From Cladochytrium replicatum (lineage: Eukaryota > Chytridiomycota > Chytridiomycetes > Cladochytriales > Cladochytriaceae), in assembly GCA_025526935.1 (NCBI GenBank), contig JAHLKD010000012.1, positions 645,120-709,119 of the forward strand: a stretch of 64,000 bases of DNA. The letters are read 5' to 3'. Shown here piece after piece: positions 37,601-46,824 of the stretch; position 1 is the first letter of the stretch, and every line of letters begins with the position of its first letter. The position numbers were made by a program, and so were the translations under genes. The notes under the pieces were generated by a model. The model was not told where the DNA came from and ran no database searches. It saw nothing but the letters and a program-made list of their open reading frames with translations.

Positions 37601-40451
37601 CGGGGAACTTCAGGCGGGACAATGTCCAGCAACCATCGCAATCCAGTTCCAGCGAAGGTGGTCGGAAAAGTGTTCGCAACTACGGTGGGGGTGAGCTCCT
37701 CGCTTATCGAAGCAAACAAGTCCCCGAGGTGGGCATCAATTTCTTCTGCCCCGGATTTGAGAAGGTATGTTACGTATGCAGACTTCCCATTTAGACGAGC
37801 GTTCACCTTGTGGAACAGAAACGCATAAGAATCATCGAAATGCTGACATATTTCCGTATCTCACCGCCTCTATAACGGGTCGAGAGAGCGGTTGCAGCCG
37901 CCCTCGGCGCAGGATCTCCCGGATTGTGAGCCGGGCTCGACTTGGATCTCGAGTAATCTCTCCCACGTATGCACCAAACCGTTTCCAAACCGATCCATAC
38001 TTCGACATCGACTCCTTGTCGAATTCGAGAGGCACAAATGCATCAAGTGCGTCATACAGCCCAGGGATTGCTTCGATTAGGGTCTCGATCGTTGACCACT
38101 GGTTAAGTGGCATGATAGAAAGTCGGTCTCCAGGGGCAAAGGTTATACCTGTGTCCCGAACATCAATCGAGATCATCCGTGTCGTTAGTTCAGGATCTTC
38201 GTCGATTCGGGTGCGCATAGCTATTCTACCGATGAACCGGCACTCTTCGAAAGAGCCGCGCATTTCATGAGGCTGCACGAGACCAGCTGCTCCAACAGTG
38301 GATGGTGAAACCACTCCCTGGTGTCGTTGCTTTGTGCGATTTTTCGTTGTTACAGCAACGTTCAAACGCGGACGGTATGGTTCAAGTCGTTCCACCAGGG
38401 AGTCAGAAAGAGTCTTATGCACTTCTTCCCATGGACGTCCAGTACTGTCCGACGCTCCTGCATTTCCATTGGTTTCGAGACGACCGCTTTGGAGAATACG
38501 CCAATTAGCTGCGGAAGGAAAAATGTACAGTACACCAGTTACGTCTTTGCCACTACTTCGATAAATCCATAAACTTTGTCTGTACAATAAAACCTCAGCA
38601 CGATTGAAACAACAGCATTAGACAGGTGTACATACATCGGTGGGTTCCCATGAAACCCCGTTCTCCGGCATAGCTTTCAACAATGCCTTCCAGAACCCCC
38701 AGTAGCGTAGGATCGCCTGTCTTCCGAACGTACTCAGGAACAGAGTAGTATGTCTCAATCGCGGCAATGAACGCTCGAACGTTCAGGGGAAGCCAAGCTC
38801 GTAGGTGCATGGCTTCTCGGCCTAGGAACGACAAATATTTTGTGCGCCCAAGGAAGGCATCCATAGTCTACGCATGTTCTATGTTTTCAGTCGAACAGAT
38901 CAAGAAGCATAGCTCACCAGAAAAAGCGGAAGTGCGAGGCCGGAGAGAGCAGGTACTCGAGAAGATAGTGGAGCTGAGAATCGAGCATATCGCTGTCCCC
39001 ACACTACAGGATCTGCAAATTGGTTTCCTGCATTTGGATTCACAGAAATCTTCAACGGGGAGATTTCTAAACTTGTGCACATTGCAAGAAGGTACATATA
39101 ATACCTTATGGAAAACTGGTGACAGCATGTCTATGAGCTGCTTGAGTTTAACAAGCTCAGCAAGAAGTCCACTGTTGTTGCGGTTCATAACATGCTCTTG
39201 GCATCTTGATACAAGAATACGGTGAGCAAATTTTACAGTATACACAATGTTCTTTACCTAGTAACGATCTCTACTCCGGGTATAAAAACACCGTGGACTT
39301 CGCACATAGCCATCAAGAAGAGACGCTCAGCATCGTCGTGGAAAGCACTCCACCTTACAACCATATTTTCTGAACGCTCGGGATACGGATCAATAGCGGT
39401 ATCGTCCTTAAGTTTGTAATTGAACATGGACATGTCAAATTGTGTGAGATGCGGGAGAGGTCGACCAAGTCGCAAACAGATCTGCCTGAAGGGAATCGCG
39501 ATATCTGGAATTGGGTCAATACCGCATCTGGATATCAAGCTCAAACAGTGATTAAGCCTACTCTTTGGTATTCCCTTTGTTTCCGGCTCTTCATCGGTGA
39601 GGTCAAAGGCGGAGGGATCAAGACTTCCCGATGTGTTTTGCGTGTTCAAAGTAATGCCGTCTCTACCATCATAACGCTCTTCGTAGCGCCAAATGCTCAA
39701 TAAAGAGAAATTTCAGTTTAGTAATGATGCGGGGTCTTTCCGTACCTGCAGAGAATTCCTAGGCACACAACGGCTCCCCAGAGTGCATCGTCAGGTATCA
39801 CATCCTTCGTGCCGATAACCAGAGGAATCTCGAGAATGGCGGGCCTAACTTGACCTCTGGCAACTATTCCAGGAAGTCGTGAGCAGATATCAGACCATAT
39901 GCGTCCCGGGCACATCAGTAGCGCAGTTGCAGCCCCAGACGCGGTCATTGGAAGAAAGCCTCGTTTCGACGAAAGGAACCCGTCCTATGTTACATCAAAT
40001 TATGTGAGAACGAGAGAAGTTCATTCCTCAGAAGGTCTCAAACCTTCCATCCGGTTTTTGGACCAATCGCTTCAGCCCGTTCTAGAACTCTACGAGCCGG
40101 CGCACCGAGCGCAACTGATAGGATGTCAACATCGTCAGGCATCAGGTGATCCGCGTTCACTGATTTGTCGGTGAGTGCATCAAGTGGTGGAGTCTGACCA
40201 AGCAATTGCTGAGTCAAAGCACAGATCTCATCAGCCTCAAGCTGTTTCTGCGATTTCCCAGAATCAAAAGCGGTTCGATGTTCAGCGAAGACGCCAGCAA
40301 AAGAAGAGAAGGCACAGCCGCGTAAAGCATATGATCCCGAAGGGTTGTGTGCTGGGCAGCTTGTTTGGTGAGCCCCCTTTCCGCCATGGCTGAACGAAGC
40401 TGTCACAGGCGAGGTGCTATGCGGATGGCTGAAGGAAGAGAGGTTGTCCAT
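34667..40451 (-). CDS. Giant redox fusion: IDO-like haem domain + P450-reductase-like FAD/NADPH module + cytochrome b5 + novel C-terminal domain
   Basis: One gene on the minus strand with many short introns from ATG 40451 to the stop at 34667, roughly 1,700 aa. (1) 40451 to about 38560: indoleamine-2,3-dioxygenase-like all-helical haem fold, recognised by PFRQICLRLGRPLP, the ALSGLALPLFL segment and the end R-AWLPLNVRAFI...GERGFMGTHRYKVYGF, where His (codon about 38640) is the expected proximal haem ligand. (2) About 38560-36660: P450-reductase-type FAD domain with GDRLSIMPLNQ and RMYSIS, then an NADPH domain with GGSGIAPFRGF and LLFFGVQTRQ. (3) About 36620-36430: cytochrome b5 with SYDVTDFLPIHPGG and a second His in AVAHTSNPE. 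(4) To the end: about 580 aa, partly helical with a disordered tail, no known domain. An intron at 36650-36605 removes an apparent stop between (2) and (3). Electrons could pass NADPH-FAD-b5-haem (inference). No FMN domain is present. Confidence 0.85.
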
Positions 40452-41683
40452 TCTTGCAGAGCAACCGAAAATCAAAGAGGGGGCGGTACCTGGTAGAGGT
40501 TTAATAATGTGATACAATGCTGGCTGGATTCCTGGGCAACAAATTTTGTTTGTTTGCAGGCACACGACAGGATGACGTGCGGCTCACCCCCTCCAATCAA
40601 ATCTGAATCTGTGATCGTTACACCAACACCAATAATAGTACAAAAATAAAATAAATTATTCAGAAACCCAAAAACCAAAACCAAATTTGTAGCGCCACAG
40701 CCGCTCCGAATGACAGCACGTGCGAACCAAGCCGTTAAGTGTCTTTCATGTTTTGTAAGAACGATCCTGGTTCCTTCAGATTGGCATATTTCCCAGATCA
40801 GACCCATTGAAAATTCGATGCGGATTTTGTCCTACATTTCGACGGCAAGTCCGAGTAGTTTCAACACAAATGATCAGTTAGGTGATGTTGGCTGCACAAT
40901 CGGTGCAATTGTCAGTTAAAAAATGGGGGGGATGTGGCGAAATAGGTTGGACCTTTAGCTGATTAATATTACAGAAAGATTCCCAATATCGTTTTCTATG
41001 TTTTGCATGCTAAATCTGAGTTTGCACGAGTTTGGAGCCTTCTGGGCAGCCATTAAAACATTTACTTTCTGTTGCAGGTTTGGCAATAGCGCTCAAACCA
41101 ATCCAAGTGATTCCTTATAATCGATTGATCTGCTTGGAGTAGCGATTGTGCAAATCTAATGTGTGCAACTGTCGAGTTTGCAACTCTTTGTCCTAGTCTT
41201 CAATTGTTTTCTGCACCACCAATTTCACTGACTCGGTTGGTTCACGGGCTAGCGAAGGCATAATCTAAGAAACAATCTTTGTGATGGATTCCGCGATGAG
41301 CAATTACTCAGGCGACTCTGTTTTCGAGGTCAGTGTAATTGAGCACGATCAAACATGGAACAGCCACTCTTCCCATCGGAAGTACAACTTCACTGCTTGT
41401 GAGTCGATTGCTTTCACGTGATTGTCTCATTCCACATGTTTTCACCAATATTGCAAGTCACTGGCTGCTGTCGTTGATTCCACTGACCCTTATGACGTTC
41501 TTCAACCTTCTTAATGTGAAAGGAACCAAGATCCTTTGTGAGTGGCTGCGACAGTGGTTCAGATCAGGATGTGCTGGAGAAAGGCTGAGACAATAAGATT
41601 CAATGGAGGTTCCAGCATAAGACAGGTTGGTGTTTTCAGACGACAAAAGTGAACACAAGATAGAGAAAAAAGATGGACATCTA
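40452..41683. other. intergenic, transition to the repeat block
   Basis: About 1.2 kb with no convincing gene. Small frames (e.g. 41339-41596) look random. This is the boundary between unique gene-rich DNA and repeat-rich DNA. Confidence 0.4.
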
Positions 41684-42290
41684 ACAGTTATTCCAAGCCG
41701 GAATGTAATAACATTCGGACGGACTGTCCCACGCGAATTTATTTACCACAGACGGACCGTGACCTGAATTTATTAGCCACAGACAGACCGTCCAACGCGT
41801 TTTTATTAGGCGCGAACAGACCGTCCAACCTGTTTTTATTAACCATGGACGGACCTCCAGATGCAATTTATTCTGCTTCAAATGTAATTCATGCTACCTC
41901 AATCTCCCTTGTAACCTGTTTTTCACTAAGTCTTTTCATTTCATGGGCCTAGTGATGCTGCTGTAGTGCGAGACTCCTTTGATTTCGTGGGCTAGAGCAT
42001 GCTACTGGAGTTGAGAACTGATTCTTTGCATTTTATTTTCCAGAATCTCCACCAACCTTACACCTTGATAACAAGCTTCTCTGCCAAGCTGGGGGATATC
42101 CTTTTTAGGAAACCAGAGGGCAAGAGCTGACCACAGGGTCTTCCTGCTACAGATAATGGATCCCTACTCCCTCGCCATGTCCATACCACAGCTTCCACCG
42201 CTGCTATTAGTGCAACTTCCACTCTTGCAAAGCTAGTCAACAATCTGAAGTATTATCTCACATGGTACAGTATACACTAGGTGCTCATGC
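41684..42290. repeat. Compound repeat, copy 1 (diverged)
   Basis: Starts with CTAACAGTTATTCCAAGCC, then five degenerate 33-bp units (centres near 41718-41850, e.g. CGGACGGACTGTCC), then body sequence up to ...CACTAGGTGCTCAT at 42290. Its right half matches copy 4 (63150-63240) rather than copies 2 and 3, so two sub-families exist. The palindromes are more mutated than in the other copies, so this is probably the oldest. Confidence 0.7.
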
Positions 42291-43325
42291 CTGAGGTTGC
42301 TGAGCAGATCTCAACGTACTGCTTTCCAATGCTATTCTTAGTCTATCCACTGTTGCACCAATAATGTCGAACATTAATCAACTCTTCCAATCCCAATAAT
42401 AGTGTACTCTAGAGGCACAACAGTAGATTTGGATCAATGGCTCTCATTGCTATTAGGATCAGAATGGCACTTCCAATAGCCTCACGTCCATTTTCCATCT
42501 GAATCAACATTTCCTGCTCGCGAAGAAGAGCATCTTCAAAGTTTTTGCAGTCGAAGTGCCGAGGCAAGTTTATGCCAGACCCATGGATCAAGTTATCAAC
42601 CTGATTATGATTTTCAGAACTCGTGAGTAGTTGAATAGTTCATCTCAAAACCATTTCAATTGTCATCTTTAACACTCCGGGGTGTTTTCTGGACACGCGT
42701 AGCTCAGAAAGACGCAAGCAGTTCTAAGATGTGAAAAGTTTTAGTTAGACAATTGTCTAGCGTAATTCGAGAGAACACAAAAGGGGAAAGGGTAAAAATG
42801 GCGACACTACTGAATTTGGAACTGCAACGCAGAATGTCGAGAAAAGGAGAAATGTGACCGATCAAAAGATTGGTTTGGAGAGTTTTGCTTTGCTACTTCA
42901 AAGCTTTTGCACCCCACATCTTCAATTATGAGCTGAAAAAAAGATTCTCAAATACCTTTTTTCAGGGAGGTCATGTGAATCTTACCAGATGACTGGTACA
43001 ATTCACATGATTAGTTGGATTTGCCAAAACAAAACATAATTCCATCAATTCACCTTCCGACCAGGCAGAAATCGGACAGCAGAAAAGAGCATTACGAAAC
43101 ATGGGGAAAAGTAAGTGGTAAGTACTAAGGATCGGCGGGTTTTAGGGTCTTTTGGGTCGGGTCCGGGTCCATTGACCAAATGTACCTGACCCGAGTGCTG
43201 GGTTTTCATGGAAAATTTTCAGGTCGGATCCGGGTCAGGTATCGGGTCCAGTAGGAAAACCCTTCTCAGGTCAAAAGTGAGACCCGAGTAAAACCCGATG
43301 GGATAGAGAATCTAAAACGAAGCTA
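42291..43325. other. non-coding repeat-adjacent sequence
   Basis: About 1 kb with no gene. 43130-43300 is rich in GGGTC/GACCC words (for example GGGTCGGGTCCGGGTCC), a low-complexity tract. Confidence 0.4.
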
Positions 43326-43737
43326 TTGTTCTTTCTGTCCACGCGGACACTTTCCAAGAAGACGCAATATAAGTTTTGTATGTATCAAACAATTTTGCAT
43401 CACAACAGACATCGAGGCATGTATTTTCTGTCCACCCGGACACTTTCTCAACTCATTGACGTACTTCAGTTATCTCTACCCAATACAACTAACCTCTCTA
43501 TCAATGTTACTAGCAATAAGATTCTGTCCACCCGGACACTTTCTTAACTCATTGACGGTACTTGAGTGATCTCTATCAAGTACAACTAACATCTCTATCA
43601 ATGTTACTAGCAATAAGATTCTGTCCACCCGGACACTTTCTTAACTCATTGACGGTACTTGAGTGATCTCTATCAAGTACAACTAACATCTCTATCAATG
43701 TTACTAGCAATAAAATTCTGTCCACCCGGACACTAAC
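43326..43737. repeat. Tandem satellite, about 98-bp period
   Basis: Four to five units, each beginning with TTCTGTCCACCCGGACACTTTC (starts near 43335, 43428, 43521, 43617 and 43714). Two central units are nearly identical. The unit start GTCCACCCGGAC is an imperfect palindrome. The last unit runs directly into the compound repeat copy 2. Confidence 0.85.
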
Positions 43738-45069
43738 AGTTATTCCGAGCCGGAATGTTAATAACATTCGGACGGACCGTCCGACTCGAATTTATTAAAT
43801 GCGGACGGACCGTCCACCTCGAATTTATTAGCCACGGACGGACCGTCCAACCCGTTTTTATTAGGCGCGGACGGACCGTCCAACCCATTTTTATTAACCA
43901 TGGACGGACTTTCCAGATGCAATTTATTCGGCTTCAACTGTAATTCATGCTCCCTCAATCTCTCTTGTAGCTGGTTTTTTCACTAAGTCTTTTCATTTCA
44001 TGGGCCCAGCGATGCTGTAGGGGCGAGACTCCTCTGATTTCGTGGGCTGGAGCATGCTGCTGGAGTAGAGAACTGATTCTTTGTATTTGATTGTCCAAAA
44101 TCTCCACCAACCTTTCACCGCGATAACAAGCTTCTCAGCCACAACGGGAGATATCCTTGTCAGGAAACCAGGGGCAAGGCCAGACCACAGGGTCTTCCTG
44201 CTATAGATAGGGGATCCCACCTCCCGCTCCCTGTCTATACCACAGCTTCTCGAGGGTATTTCCAAACAGCGAAGTCCAGAAAGTGGCATCCATGATCTGA
44301 GAAAGGTTCGGACAGCAGAGTAACATCTTCTTGAAGCTGAAAAAGACCACGGCAAATTCGAGCAAGCTCTGTAAACTTTTCCGTATTTTGTAGATATAGG
44401 AAGAGAAGGGACTTCATCGCGTATGCTGCATGACAATGGGTGGATGTGGCACGAAGTAGGCAATCTTTTTCAAGTAAAGGCACGGAAGTTCCCTCCTGTA
44501 CGTTAAAAGACGGACCAATTTAGCCTGAACCGCGAACCAATTCAGACTCAGTCAACTCAGACGGCGCAATGTCCGAGGAAGATGGATAGGGTCTGACATG
44601 GATTGCATCTGCACAGTGTAGAAGTTGATTTGGGTTCGGGTGAATGTAGAGGAAACACGGCAGTTTCAATGTGGAGTAGCTGTTCTTCTGTCCTTGCTCT
44701 TGCACCCGTATGTGTTCCAACCCGTCACTGAGCCATGTGGCTTGGCTTTTTTCGAGGTCCGTACCTCGCAAACTTTGGAGTTGGTTTCCGGCTCAACCGT
44801 ACCCGTCCGCCTCTGGAGCTCCTTACAACGCTATTAGAGGATGTGCACCGCTATTGGTGTGCCAAGTTTGGCAAGCTGAAACAGATGCACAACGATTCCA
44901 CTTTGAGGGTCACGTGCATTTGCGAGGTCTGTACCTCGACAACCGCCACACGACTAATCGCAATCAATTACTAATCGCAGTTAATCGCTCTATCAGGGGT
45001 TCGAACCTGCGTCCTTTTGCTTACAGCGCTGCGCCATAACCAATTGAGCTAATAGAGCTGATCAAAACT
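43735..45069. repeat. Compound repeat, copy 2, left part
   Basis: Starts TAACAGTTATTCC followed by a 22-bp inverted repeat (GGAATGTTA...TAACATTC) and five 33-bp units (43773-43920) with the palindrome GGACGGACCGTCC. The body continues to a tRNA-like segment and is near-identical to copy 3 (51071-51628 plus 60354-61130), except for the retrotransposon there. Two CGAGGT-(C/T)NGT-ACCTCG palindromes lie near 44752 and 44927. Confidence 0.85.
44987..45058 (-). tRNA. Degenerate tRNA-like sequence (pseudo-tRNA)
   Basis: On the minus strand, a 72-nt sequence has a perfect 7-bp acceptor stem (GCTCTAT/ATAGAGC), an A box TAGCTCAATTGG and a B box GGTTCGAACCC. The D stem has 3 of 4 pairs; the anticodon stem does not form and the T stem lacks a base, so it is probably a tRNA relic that keeps pol III promoter boxes. 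The same sequence is in copy 3 at 61050-61121. Confidence 0.5.
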
Positions 45070-45366
45070 CATAGTGGCTCAGTCGGTACGAATGCGACTT
45101 TTCGAAGCTAAACTCCGCGGTTCGAATCCTATAGGGGACTGGATTCGAATTTCCTACGAAATATATCTCTCGCAATATCGTGTCACGTGCAAGTACCGCG
45201 CCACACCTCCTTCGATTCGCCATTGCCTTCGCTCCTCTTTCCTACGGCTCGCACGGCTCCCCAAGTACTGAAGATTCCAAATCTTGGTTGAAGTACACGT
45301 GGGTGACATGTACTGATTAAGCATTGTCAATACATGTTATAACATTCAAAAAAAAAAAAAAAAAAA
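45070..45366 (+). mobile_element. tRNA-headed SINE
   Basis: Starts CATAGTGGCTCAGTCGG (A box TGGCTCAGTCGG) with a B box GGTTCGAATCC near 45118, then a body and a poly(A) of about 19 nt (45348-45366). The 3' body (TTTCCTACGGCTCGCACGGCTCCCCA... and AATACATRTTATRA...TTC) matches the 3' end of the LINE next to it. Empty site: copy 3 at 61120-61150 reads GATCAAAACTTTTAGG uninterrupted, so the SINE inserted after AAAACT (TSD AAAACT, 45064-45069 and 45363-45368). Confidence 0.85.
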
Positions 45367-45413
45367 CTTTTAGGTTTCTTGCTTCTATTTCTCTCTCTCT
45401 CTCTCAAAAATCA

Positions 45414-46824
45414 ATGCCGCCTCCCAGCGCTCCGCATGCGCAGCCGCCTGATCCTGATGCGCCGCATGCCGCGCCGCCCGCCGCACCCCCCGCTGTGCCC
45501 CCTGATGGACTTTCTGGTGGCACCGTGATTTTTGAGGCCCGTTCGCGCCCCCGTGCCTCCTCTGTTGAAAATTCCGCTCCACAGCTTCCATTCTCCGCTC
45601 CTGCCTCTCCAATTCACTGGGCTGATGATGTGAATATGGGGGAGGATGAAATTGCCGGATCACGTGACTTCAGATCACGTGATCGACGCGCCAAAAGACC
45701 TGCTGAACATGAATTGCCCCGTCGCTCCCGTTCTCGTTCCCGATCACATCTGCCGGGTGTCCGGGTTCTTGCTGCTGTGGCTGCTCCATCGAGTGTTGCA
45801 TCTCTGGCCGATCTCCGTGTCATTCTCACTCAGATGCGATCTGTTTGTGCAACCTTTGATCCGTTGGCGATGCTGGATCCTATGCTTGCACATTTGCCGA
45901 GGGACACTCCTGCTGAATTTTTTAGTGTTTGTCGTGATATGGCCGAGGATCTGGTGGGTCGCTTTGGGAGGCCGCTGCCTTCGCCTTCACCTCCGGTTGC
46001 CCCTGTCTCCCGCCATGATGATGTGGCTGCGCCTGTGTGCCTTCCCCCTAGACAACTGCATGGTAATCCTTCAATTCAGGACGATCTTGGGAACTCTGGT
46101 GCTCCTGGCCCTCGCCCCCCGTCTAGTCGACCTGCCCCACGTGGACCTCGTGGTCCACGCACTTATGCCGCTGCTGCTGCCAATGCCCGTGCACGTGTGC
46201 TAGGGTTAGTTTGAGAGTCTCCCCACACTGAGTGCTGAATCTCGTACAGAAGCTGTCAGGACTGCCCTTGCTGGTCGTGACCCCACTTCGAATGTCAGCC
46301 TTCGTGGCCCTCGGCCTGTCGTATTCTATCCTCCGACCTCTCCGCTGCTGGTCTCCCCACCTGCTGATCTTCAGGCCCGTGTGGATGATTTGACCACTGT
46401 GTACATCAAGGACATCATGAGACAGCGGCTCGGCTTTGTGCGGACCATGCTGAGGGCTCTCTTGGGCGATGAGGTGGTGCGTGGTATCCGCCACATCAGT
46501 TTCGTTGGTCGCAACATTGCTTCCTTTATCTGTATTCGCTCAACTGCAATTGCTCTCCGTGCGCACTTCTCCACCCAGGAAGCTTCCACTGACGAATCAA
46601 ACCCTGACTTTCTTCGCCGAGCCTCTACTCTGCCTTTGGAGCAGCGGGAGGCTGCGGTCAGGGAAGTTGTTCACAAGAGATATGCACATATCCTCAGTTC
46701 AGTTACTGATCCTGCTATTTTCCTGTATGTCCGTGGTCAGCTCCCCATGGATGCTCAGGAAACTGTGCTGGACAGTGCCCGCGGGATTGCGCGTCAGCCT
46801 CGCTCAACCCATCTTCGTCAATGA
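45414..46824 (+). pseudogene. LINE ORF1 (putative RNA-binding protein), one frameshift
   Basis: ATG 45414 opens a Pro/Ala-rich N-terminus with Arg/Ser-rich and then helical segments, ending at TGA 46212. A +1 frame (from about 46210) continues with FESLPTLSAESRTEAV and a globular C-terminal part to TGA 46822-46824. A one-nucleotide shift joins them; a programmed event is less likely than mutation because no slippery site is seen. The ORF1 stop overlaps the ORF2 ATG (ATGA at 46821-46824). Confidence 0.7.

Noticed and set aside
43140-43250. Telomere repeats (GGGTTTTAGGG-like words)
   Set aside because: No tandem array; only scattered GGGTC-rich low complexity.
43773-43920. 33-bp palindrome arrays as a CRISPR array
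   Set aside because: The spacers are similar to each other and only 19 bp, four arrays are near-identical, and the organism is a eukaryote with spliceosomal introns.
43758-43958. Open frames through the palindrome arrays on both strands (repeats such as GRTVQ)
   Set aside because: The period (33) is a multiple of three and the core is a palindrome, so both strands stay open by construction; no ATG context or homology.
44987-45058. Functional tRNA-Thr
   Set aside because: Anticodon stem cannot form and T stem lacks a base; called a relic.
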